Position numbers and translations under genes: made by a program. This document shows, one piece after another, positions 6,515 through 12,862 of a stretch of 17,014 bases of DNA. Numbering within the stretch: the stretch's first letter is position 1; every line of letters starts with the position of its first letter. The stretch covers positions 1 through 17,014 of the forward strand of contig JAQGJF010000906.1 of the NCBI GenBank assembly GCA_028290765.1. The letters are read 5' to 3'. The notes under the pieces were generated by a model. The model had not been told where the DNA came from. It worked only from the letters and a program-made list of their open reading frames with translations, and made no database searches. The DNA comes from Tardiphaga sp. (GTDB lineage: Bacteria > Pseudomonadota > Alphaproteobacteria > Rhizobiales > Xanthobacteraceae).

Positions 6515-7198
6515 ATGACCAGTTCCGCCAAAATCCCGACCAGCGATTCCGACGGCGGCCATAGTGTTTCCGAAACCGGCCTGGTGGCGCGGCTTCATGG
6601 CCAGTTGCACGAAATGCTGCTGACTCATGAGATCGCGCTCGGGCTGCCGATCTCGGAGCGACAATTGTCGGTCCAGCTCGGCGTTTCGCGCACGCCACTT
6701 CGCGAGGCGTTGCGGCGGCTGGAAGGCGAAGGCTTCATTCAGCGGCGCAACGGCGTCCTCGAGGTGAAGCGAATCATGCTCGAGGAGTTCGTCGATCTGT
6801 TGAAGATCCGGCGGCTCATCGAGGTCGACGCGGCGGGGACCGCCGCCGGCGCGATCGATCCCGGCAAGATCGCCGGGCTGCGCGCCAGGCTGGCGACGCT
6901 GCTCGCGGCGGACAATCCCGATAACCGGCTGCGCATCGAATTCGACCTCGAATTGCACCGAACCATCTGCGACCATTGCGGCAATCGCAGCATGGCCGAA
7001 CTGATCGAGCAGTTGCGGCGCAAGTCGATGCTGTTCGCCGCTCCGCCCGCGCCGGTCGATTTCCGGCAAGCCGTCGCGGAGCATGCGCGATTGCTCGACG
7101 CCCTCGCCGAGGGCGATGCCGCGCGGGCCCGCGAAGCGATGGCCGACCATCTCGACACCGTCCGGAAAAACGTTCTTTCCCGGCTTTTTGAGCGGTGA
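6515..7198 (+). CDS. GntR-family transcription regulator with FCD domain
   Basis: The 227-residue protein has an N-terminal winged helix (about 25-85) with the typical recognition region ERQLSVQLGVSRTPLREALR, followed by an all-helical FCD sensor domain (about 92-220). The FCD metal/ligand residues are present: Asp144 and His148 (FDLELH), His190 (AEHARLL) and His212 (DHLDTV). It should bind DNA as a dimer and release it on binding a small acid or a related metabolite. It sits inside the operon, 44 bases after the binding-protein gene and 25 before the flavoenzyme gene, so it probably controls its own operon through the palindrome at 3840-3860. The start at ATG 6515 has a weak ribosome site; ATG 6509 is in another frame. 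Confidence 0.88.
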   Translation: MTSSAKIPTSDSDGGHSVSETGLVARLHGQLHEMLLTHEIALGLPISERQLSVQLGVSRTPLREALRRLEGEGFIQRRNGVLEVKRIMLEEFVDLLKIRRLIEVDAAGTAAGAIDPGKIAGLRARLATLLAADNPDNRLRIEFDLELHRTICDHCGNRSMAELIEQLRRKSMLFAAPPAPVDFRQAVAEHARLLDALAEGDAARAREAMADHLDTVRKNVLSRLFER

Positions 7199-7223
7199 AC
7201 GCGATCAACCACCGAGGACCCTA

Positions 7224-8414
7224 ATGACGACACTGACGAGGCCCGCCGCGGCAACCGATCTCCCCACGATGTTTCGTCCGTTGACCCTGCGCGGCCTGAC
7301 GGTTCGCAACCGAATCGTGGTTTCGCCGATGTCGCAATATCGCGCGGTGGATGCCGCTCCGACGGATTGGCATCTCGTGCATCTCGGCAAGTTCGCGATC
7401 GGCGGCGCCGGCATCGTGTTCTGCGAGGAAACCTCGGTCTCCGAGCGTTCCCGCAAGACCTACGACTGCCCCGGGATCTACACCGACGCCCAGGCGACCG
7501 CATGGCGCCGCGTCACCGACTTCATTCGCGGCCAGGGCGCCGCCGCCGCAATCCAGCTCGGTCATGCCGGGCGCAAGGTCGCCACGCGCGCGCCGTGGGA
7601 CGGGTTTTCGCCGCTCGGCGCGGCCGACGCCGCCATCGGCCGGCCACCCTGGTCCGGCCTCGCGCCCAGCCCTATCCCCTTCAAGGAAGGGGCGATGGCG
7701 CCCAAGGAGATGGACCGAGACGACATCCGCACCGTCATCAGGCTTCATGTCGAAGCGGCCAAGCGCTCGCTCGATGCCGGCTTTGACATTTGCGAGATTC
7801 ACGGCGCGCATGGCTACATCATCCAGCAGTTCCTGTCGCCGATCACCAACAAGCGCACCGACGCCTATGGCGGCGACATCGAAGGCCGCATGCGGTTTGG
7901 CCTCGAACTGGTCGAGGCAGTACGCGCTGCGTGGCCGACCGACCGGCCGCTGTTCTTCCGGGCATCCTGCGTCGACGGCCGCGGCGGGATCTGGAGTATC
8001 GAGGACACCATCGTGCTAGCGAGGGAGTTGAAGGAACGCGGCGTCGATGTTTTCGATTGCTCCTCCGGCGGCATCGACGGGCCGTTGACGCTCCATGTCG
8101 TGCCGCGCGTCCCCGGCTATCACGTTCCGTTTGCCCGCCGGATCCGCAGCGAAGTCGGGATCCGGACGATGGCGGTCGGCCTGATCACGCAGGCCGCGCA
8201 GGCCGAAGCCTATCTGCAGGCCGAGGATTGCGACCTGGTGGCGCTGGCCCGGGAGATGCTGTGGAATCCGAACTGGCCGATCCACGCTGCCAAGGAACTC
8301 GGCCTCGAAAAACCCCATGAGCTGTTGCCGCCGCATTACGCATGGTGGCTGCAGAAACGGGAAGAAACCTTCGAGGTTTCGGCAAAGGCGAGCCATGACC
8401 AATCCGTCGCCTAA
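7224..8414 (+). CDS. NADH:flavin oxidoreductase, Old Yellow Enzyme family (YqjM/XenA-like)
   Basis: ATG 7224 is set by GAGGA at 7214-7218 and gives 396 residues, typical of short OYEs. The TIM barrel carries PLTLRGLTVRNRIVVSPMSQY at the N-terminus (18-39), QLGHAGRK (111-118), EIHGAHGYIIQQFLSP (191-206) with the substrate-binding His193 and His196 and Tyr198, and YGGDIEGRMRF (215-225). It should bind FMN and reduce activated C=C or aromatic-ring bonds with NAD(P)H. The position of the redox-tuning Cys of YqjM/XenA (SPMC.Y) is Ser37 here. The gene overlaps the ABC ATPase gene by 20 bases. In this operon it probably acts on the amidohydrolase product or on the imported ring compound (inference). 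Confidence 0.88.
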   Translation: MTTLTRPAAATDLPTMFRPLTLRGLTVRNRIVVSPMSQYRAVDAAPTDWHLVHLGKFAIGGAGIVFCEETSVSERSRKTYDCPGIYTDAQATAWRRVTDFIRGQGAAAAIQLGHAGRKVATRAPWDGFSPLGAADAAIGRPPWSGLAPSPIPFKEGAMAPKEMDRDDIRTVIRLHVEAAKRSLDAGFDICEIHGAHGYIIQQFLSPITNKRTDAYGGDIEGRMRFGLELVEAVRAAWPTDRPLFFRASCVDGRGGIWSIEDTIVLARELKERGVDVFDCSSGGIDGPLTLHVVPRVPGYHVPFARRIRSEVGIRTMAVGLITQAAQAEAYLQAEDCDLVALAREMLWNPNWPIHAAKELGLEKPHELLPPHYAWWLQKREETFEVSAKASHDQSVA

Positions 8415-9228
8415 CCGGCGTCCCTTCGCCGAAATCACCGACGTCGCGATGTATTACGGCGGCGCGGACGGCACCCTGGCGCTCGAAGACGTCACCATGA
8501 GCATCGATCACGGCGAGATCGTCGCCGTGGTCGGCCCGTCCGGATGCGGCAAGTCCACGCTGATGCGGTTGATGAGCGGATTGTGGCTCGCCACCGAGGG
8601 CGGGGTGATCATCGACGGCCGCGAGGTCGATCGCGCGCTGTCGATCGTCGGCATGGCGTTCCAGAATCCGACGCTGCTGCCATGGCGCAGCATTCTTCAG
8701 AACGTGATGCTGCCGCTCGAGGTCGTCGAGGAACATCGCGGCCGGCTGCGCAAACACCGCGCTGAATACGAGGCCAAAGCGCGCGAGCTCCTGCAACTGG
8801 TCGGTCTTGCGGGTTTTGAAAGCAAGCTGCCGCATCAGCTCTCGGGAGGCATGCAGCAGCGCGCTTCGCTGTGCCGCGCGCTGATCCACGAGCCCAAGCT
8901 TCTGATGCTGGACGAACCCTTTGCGGCGCTCGACATCTTTACCCGCGAGGAGCTGTGGGGCGTGCTGCAGGATGTCTGCATGACGCGCAAGCCGACCGTC
9001 GTGCTGGTGACCCATGATTTGCGCGAAGCGGTCTACCTCGCCGACCGGATCCTGGTGATGTCGGCGCGGCCGGGCCGGATCATCGCCGAGCGGACCGTGC
9101 CGTTCGAACGGCCGCGCGGCCGCGAGCAAGCTTTTTCGCCTGCCTTCACGGCCCTGGTCCAGGAACTTCGCGACCTGATCGATCTTGCGCGCCAGGCCGC
9201 GCCCGGAGGCGCCGAACATGTCAGCTGA
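8395..9228 (+). CDS. ABC transporter ATPase, SsuB/TauB/NrtD type
   Basis: I start at ATG 8395, inside the end of the flavoenzyme gene, with AAGGCGAG just upstream. The 277-residue protein has Walker A GPSGCGKST (47-55), Q-loop Gln90 (MAFQNPTLLPW), signature LSGGMQQR (149-156), Walker B LLMLDEP with Asp173/Glu174, D-loop and the switch His207 (VTHD). The insertion VVEEHRGRLRKHRAEYEAKA (110-129) is slightly longer than usual. It should power import by the adjacent permease. It overlaps the permease gene by 11 bases, so subunit production is probably coupled. Confidence 0.92.
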   Translation: MTNPSPNRRPFAEITDVAMYYGGADGTLALEDVTMSIDHGEIVAVVGPSGCGKSTLMRLMSGLWLATEGGVIIDGREVDRALSIVGMAFQNPTLLPWRSILQNVMLPLEVVEEHRGRLRKHRAEYEAKARELLQLVGLAGFESKLPHQLSGGMQQRASLCRALIHEPKLLMLDEPFAALDIFTREELWGVLQDVCMTRKPTVVLVTHDLREAVYLADRILVMSARPGRIIAERTVPFERPRGREQAFSPAFTALVQELRDLIDLARQAAPGGAEHVS

Positions 9229-10087
9229 ACTGGCGCATTCGCAAAAACCGGCTTCGACGGCGGCCGCCGATCGCGCCGCGCTCCGCATGCTGCGCGACCG
9301 GCAGCGCGCGCTGATGATCCTGCGGCGCAAGCGGTTCGAGGCGGCCCTGCCGTGGCTGATCATTGTCGGATTTCTGCTGCTGTGGGAGTTGTTCGTCCGT
9401 ACGCTCGGGATCGCCGAATTCGTCCTGCCCGCGCCGACCACGATCGGCGCCAGCATCGTGCGCTGGCACCAGCCGCTGCTGCTCAATGCAGGCCAGACGC
9501 TGCTCACGACCTCGATCGGTTTTGCGTTCGCAATCGTCGTCGGGTTGCTGATGGGCGTGGCGTTCGGCTCGTCGACATTGGTCTATCGCGGCGTCTATCC
9601 GCTGCTGATCGCCTTCAACAGCGTGCCCAAGGTCGCCGTGGTTCCGGTGCTGGTGCTGTGGTTCGGCGTCAATGCCATCCCGGCCATCATCACCGCCTTC
9701 ATGATCAGCGTATTCCCGATCGTGGTCAACGTCGCCACCGGGATCGCGACCATCGAACCGGAGCTGCGCGACGTGCTGCGGGCGCTCGGCGCGCGCACGA
9801 CGGATATCGTGCTCAAGGTCGGCCTGCCGCGCGCCATGCCCTATTTCTTTGCTTCGCTGAAGATCGCGATCACCGTGGCCTTTGTCGGCAGCATCACCGC
9901 GGAAACCGTCGCCTCCGAATCGGGGATCGGCCATCTGATGATCGTGGCCTCGTCACGCTTCGATGTGCCGCTGGTTTTCGCCGGCTTGATCGTCACCGGG
10001 ATCATGGGCGTTGCGATGTATGCGATTGCGTCGGTGATTGAAAATCACACGACTAAATGGGCGACCCGCGGCCGGGATAATTTTTAG
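9218..10087 (+). CDS. ABC transporter permease, SsuC/TauC type
   Basis: ATG 9218 has GGAGG at 9205-9209 with 8-base spacing and gives 289 residues. A charged N-terminal tail of about 42 residues precedes the first helix (44-62). About six membrane helices follow. The cytoplasmic EAA loop is ALGARTTDIVLKVGLPRAMP (189-208), which docks to the ATPase. The family is that of nitrate/sulfonate/taurine/pyrimidine uptake systems. It is the last gene of the operon and is followed by a strong hairpin at 10119-10146. Confidence 0.92.
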   Translation: MSAELAHSQKPASTAAADRAALRMLRDRQRALMILRRKRFEAALPWLIIVGFLLLWELFVRTLGIAEFVLPAPTTIGASIVRWHQPLLLNAGQTLLTTSIGFAFAIVVGLLMGVAFGSSTLVYRGVYPLLIAFNSVPKVAVVPVLVLWFGVNAIPAIITAFMISVFPIVVNVATGIATIEPELRDVLRALGARTTDIVLKVGLPRAMPYFFASLKIAITVAFVGSITAETVASESGIGHLMIVASSRFDVPLVFAGLIVTGIMGVAMYAIASVIENHTTKWATRGRDNF

Positions 10088-10118
10088 CGCAGCGTCGCCG
10101 AAGCCTGGGTGGGGCAAC

Positions 10119-10146
10119 GCCGCGTCGTCCTGTCGAACGACGCGGC
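10119..10146. terminator. Operon terminator hairpin, possibly two-way
   Basis: GCCGCGTCGT and ACGACGCGGC form a perfect 10-bp stem with an 8-base loop, 31 bases after the permease stop. TAATTTCCC follows. The convergent small minus-strand gene ends at 10190, so the same hairpin may stop both transcripts. Confidence 0.6.
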
Positions 10147-10189
10147 TAATTTCCCTAGTTCACCGATATCCACTTTTCGGGATCATGCT

Positions 10190-10291
10190 CTAATGCGAGT
10201 AGAGAACGACGCCGGCGATGACGACCATGGCCGTCACCGCCAGCACTTGCGCGAGCGCTTCCGAGGCTGCCTTTCGAGTGGCATCCTTCAT
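10190..10291 (-). CDS. Small membrane protein, 33 residues
   Basis: ATG 10291 is preceded on the minus strand by GGGAG (10298-10302) with a 6-base gap, which is a near-ideal ribosome site. The product is 33 residues: a charged start (MKDATRKAASEALAQ) and one membrane helix (VLAVTAMVVIAGVVLYSH), ending at TAG 10190-10192. This is the usual design of bacterial small single-helix membrane proteins, which often modulate a transporter or sensor. Orientation would put the basic N-terminus in the cytoplasm. It lies alone, convergent with the ABC operon. I do not recognise a named family. The gene call rests on the ribosome site, composition and helix. Confidence 0.55.
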   Translation of the reverse strand: MKDATRKAASEALAQVLAVTAMVVIAGVVLYSH

Positions 10292-10398
10292 CCATTTCTC
10301 CCTAGACTTGGGTCGGCCCGCGGTTTTGGACACGCGTCGTCGTTGCCTGGGAAGGCCTTTTTGACACGAGCAATTTTACGCGGAACCCCACCGACGAG

Positions 10399-10431
10399 TA
10401 TTCGCTCTGTTGAGTCCCCACTCAGCGAATA
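10399..10431. other. Bulged hairpin in the intergenic region
   Basis: TATTCGC (10399-10405) pairs with GCGAATA (10425-10431), and inside it TGAGT-CCCC-ACTCA forms a second stem. A 5-base bulge (TCTGT) lies on the left side, giving 12 paired bases in all. It is upstream of the small minus-strand gene. It could be part of a leader or an unannotated small RNA. Confidence 0.35.
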
Positions 10432-10507
10432 TCGACCGTCCCAAGGTTTATCATTAATGCGGCGGGATTTTGTCGCAGGGGATGGAACCGGCTTCAGTGC
10501 GTCAGAT

Positions 10508-10572
10508 CCGTAGGATGGGTTGAGCGCTTGCGAAGCCCATCATCTTACCACTGGTTCGCGATGGGTTTCGCT
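10508..10572. repeat. Dispersed GTAGGATGGGT-type repeat
   Basis: CCGTAGGATGGGTTGAGCGC begins the unit. GCGAAGCCCATC (10530-10541) and GATGGGTTTCGC (10560-10571) are inverted 12-base arms with one mismatch. I recognise this as a frequent intergenic repeat of Bradyrhizobium and relatives. The neighbouring bases up to about 10640 look like degraded continuation and hold no gene that I can support. Confidence 0.65.
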
Positions 10573-10691
10573 TCCGCCTTCGCGCATTGAGCTTCGGCCG
10601 ACGGGGTCGCTCTATTTATCCGACGGCCCGCTTCGCCACGACCAAACCAATGAGATGACGAATGAAATTCAAAGCGCATCCCCGATTTCAC

Positions 10692-10718
10692 TAGTTACTT
10701 GCATCATGATAGTAACTA
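10692..10718. promoter_or_regulatory. Candidate HxlR autoregulatory operator
   Basis: TAGTTACT and AGTAACTA are perfect 8-bp arms with an 11-base spacer, ending 15 bases before the HxlR start codon and covering the -35 box and spacer of its promoter. HxlR/DUF24 regulators such as YodB use TACT...AGTA inverted repeats, as I recall with a 7-base spacer, so the half-sites fit and the spacing is longer. Confidence 0.6.
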
Positions 10719-10727
10719 CCCTATTCT
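10699..10727 (+). promoter_or_regulatory. Sigma-70-type promoter of the HxlR-MATE pair
   Basis: TTGCAT (10699-10704), exactly 17 bases, then TATTCT (10722-10727). The start of transcription would fall at or next to ATG 10734, so the mRNA is probably leaderless; no ribosome site precedes that ATG. Confidence 0.55.
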
Positions 10728-10733
10728 CATCAA

Positions 10734-11288
10734 ATGCAGCGCAAAAGCTTCGGAAACATGCAATGCCCGGTCGCCCGCAGCCTCGAGCGCGTCGGCGAGT
10801 GGTGGAGCATTCTCATTCTGCGCGACGCGTTTGCCGGCATGACGCGGTTCGACGAATTTCAGAAGAGCCTGAATATCGCGCCGAACATCCTGACTCGCCG
10901 GCTGACCGCGCTGGCGGACGCCGGCATGCTGGAACGGCGGCTGTATTGCGAGCGGCCGCGTCGCTTTGAATATGTACTGACCGAACGCGGACGCGATTTC
11001 CGCCCCGTGCTGATTTCACTGCAGAGCTGGGGCAACCGGCACTTCGCTCCCGAAGGCCTCAGCGTGATGCTGGTGGATTCGCGCACCGGCGCTGCCGCTG
11101 AGCCCATTCTGGTCGACCGCCTGACCGGGCAGACCATCACCGACGCCACGCACCAAAACGCGGCCGGCCCCGCCGCCGGCGCGCGGGTCAAGAAACGCCT
11201 CGCCCTGCGCAAGACTTCGCCAGTCGAACAAGCGCCGACAACCGCCACCAAATCCACGCGCCGCCGTTCGGCCAGGCCGAAGTCATAG
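10734..11288 (+). CDS. HxlR-family transcription regulator
   Basis: The 184-residue protein opens with MQRKSFGNMQCPVARSLERV and continues with WWSILILRDAFAGMTRFDEF, the signature start of HxlR/DUF24 winged-helix proteins. This supports ATG 10734 over ATG 10758. The DNA-binding domain covers about 8-105 (recognition region NIAPNILTRRLTAL). Cys11 occupies the N-terminal position used for redox or electrophile sensing in several relatives, and Cys72 is a second cysteine. Residues about 106-184 are an extension ending in a basic tail (TKSTRRRSARPKS), longer than the ~110-120-residue family norm. Only 8 bases separate it from the MATE gene, which it probably represses along with itself through the operator at 10692-10718. 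Confidence 0.88.
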   Translation: MQRKSFGNMQCPVARSLERVGEWWSILILRDAFAGMTRFDEFQKSLNIAPNILTRRLTALADAGMLERRLYCERPRRFEYVLTERGRDFRPVLISLQSWGNRHFAPEGLSVMLVDSRTGAAAEPILVDRLTGQTITDATHQNAAGPAAGARVKKRLALRKTSPVEQAPTTATKSTRRRSARPKS

Positions 11289-11296
11289 GACCATCC

Positions 11297-12709
11297 ATGA
11301 AACATGATCCGCCGGCCACTATCGTTGCGCAGTCGGAACTGCCCGAACTCAATCCGCGCACCCGCCTGCTGCTGCAGGGCCCGATCGTGCCGACGCTGCT
11401 GCGCATGGCGTGGCCGAATATCCTCGTCATGCTTGCGCAAGCGTCGACCGGGCTGATCGAAACTTGGTGGGTCTCGCATCTCGGAACTGCCGCCCTGACC
11501 GGCATGGCGGTGGTGTTTCCTGGCTTCATGATGATGCAGATGCTGTCGGCCGGCGCCATGGGCGGCGGCATTTCCTCGGCGATCGCACGCGCCCTCGGCG
11601 GACGCCGCAATGCCGACGCCAACGCGTTGGTGATGCATGCGATCGGCCTCAACGTCGCCATCGGCCTGTTCGGCGCGGCATTGTTTCTGATCTTCGGCCG
11701 GACGTTCTACCAGGCGATGGGCGCGGAAGGGCCTTCGCTGGAAGCCGCCATGCAATATTCCAACGTGGTGTTCGGCGGCAGTGTACTCGTCTGGCTGATG
11801 AATGCCCTGGCCAGCATCATTCGCGGCACCGGCAACATGCTGGTGCCGTCGCTCGCGGTCTGCATCGGCATCGTTCTGTTGGTCCCGCTGTCGCCGCTGT
11901 TGATCTTCGGCTACGGCCCGGTGCCGGCGCTCGGCATCGCCGGCGGCGGTTACGCCGTCGTCCTGACGACGGCGATCACCACTTTGGTGCTGGCCGCCTA
12001 CGTCTGGTCCGGACGCTGCCTCGTCGGCTTTCATGTGGCGCGGCTGCGTTGGGATCTGGCGGCGGACATTCTGCGCGTCGGCGCGGTCGCCGCGGTCTCC
12101 TCCTTGCAGACCAGCCTGACGGTACTGCTGACCACCGCGCTGGTCGGCGCGGCAGGTGGCGCCGACGCCTTGGCCGGATATGGCACCGGCGCACGGCTGG
12201 AATATCTGATGGTCCCGCTGGCCTTCGGGTTCGGCGGACCCTTGGTGGCGATGGTCGGCACCAATGTCGGGGCCGGTCAGCCGGCGCGCGCCTTGCGCGG
12301 CGCCCTGATCGGCGGCGCGCTGGTCTTCATCATTACCGAAGCCGTCGGCGTCACCGCGGCGATCTGGCCGGCGGCCTGGCTCGGCCTGTTCGGCGACGAT
12401 CCGCGCATGATCGAAACTGGCTCACATTATCTGCGCATCGTCGGCCCGGCCTATGGCTTCTTCGGCCTTGGGCTCTCGCTGTACTTCGCCTCGCAGGGGG
12501 CGGGCCGGCTGATCTGGCCGCTGATGGCCGGCCTGCTGCGCCTGGTGATCGCGATCGGCGGTGGCTGGATCGCGCTGCGGCTGACCGGATCGCTGACCTG
12601 GCTGTTCGCGGCGCTGACCACCGCACTCGTGATCTATGGCGCTATGCTGGCGACTGCGGTCGCATCGGGCGTCTGGTTCAGGCCGCGCCGATCCAGCCGT
12701 TCTGCCTGA
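11297..12709 (+). CDS. MATE-family multidrug efflux transporter
   Basis: The 470-residue protein has about 12 membrane helices in two related halves. The first-half signature is PTLLRMAWPNILVMLAQAST followed by WWVSHLGTAALTGMAV; the second half has GARLEYLMVPLAFGFGGPLV then MVGTNVGAGQPARA. MATE pumps export cationic or polar organic compounds in exchange for Na+ or H+. AGGA at 11287-11290 serves ATG 11297. It lies directly behind the HxlR regulator, a common arrangement for inducible efflux. The substrate is unknown. Confidence 0.9.
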   Translation: MKHDPPATIVAQSELPELNPRTRLLLQGPIVPTLLRMAWPNILVMLAQASTGLIETWWVSHLGTAALTGMAVVFPGFMMMQMLSAGAMGGGISSAIARALGGRRNADANALVMHAIGLNVAIGLFGAALFLIFGRTFYQAMGAEGPSLEAAMQYSNVVFGGSVLVWLMNALASIIRGTGNMLVPSLAVCIGIVLLVPLSPLLIFGYGPVPALGIAGGGYAVVLTTAITTLVLAAYVWSGRCLVGFHVARLRWDLAADILRVGAVAAVSSLQTSLTVLLTTALVGAAGGADALAGYGTGARLEYLMVPLAFGFGGPLVAMVGTNVGAGQPARALRGALIGGALVFIITEAVGVTAAIWPAAWLGLFGDDPRMIETGSHYLRIVGPAYGFFGLGLSLYFASQGAGRLIWPLMAGLLRLVIAIGGGWIALRLTGSLTWLFAALTTALVIYGAMLATAVASGVWFRPRRSSRSA

Positions 12710-12755
12710 TCGCCCCTCGGAAGCGCGGGCAGGATACGGCATCTATTTAGGCAGC

Positions 12756-12774
12756 CTGCATATGCCTCATGCAG
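12756..12774. other. Short inverted repeat between the MATE and MFS genes
   Basis: CTGCAT and ATGCAG are 6-bp arms with a 7-base spacer, in the 153-base gap before the MFS gene. CGGGAATCCCG at about 12848-12858 is a second small palindrome close to the MFS start. Both may be chance. No clear terminator for the MATE gene was found here. Confidence 0.2.
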
Positions 12775-12862
12775 ATTGGCCCCTGCAGGCCGATCCGATT
12801 CCCGCCTACATAAGCGGTTGATGTGACCGCCCCGGTCACCGGTATTTCGGGAATCCCGCTAC

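Noticed and set aside
8185..9507. Long minus-strand frame (440 residues) opposite the ABC ATPase and neighbours
   Set aside because: Spans several confirmed plus-strand genes, has no recognisable domain and shadow-like composition.
10382..10411. GGAAC as a possible general-stress (EcfG) promoter
   Set aside because: The nearest GTT lies 21 bases on, not the 16-17 required.
10109..10513. Plus-strand frame of 134 residues in the gap after the permease gene
   Set aside because: Begins in the terminator hairpin, runs antisense to the small membrane gene and into the repeat; no ribosome site or domain.
10488..10640. Possible insertion-sequence end
   Set aside because: Repeat arms belong to a short dispersed repeat; no transposase or target duplication is visible.
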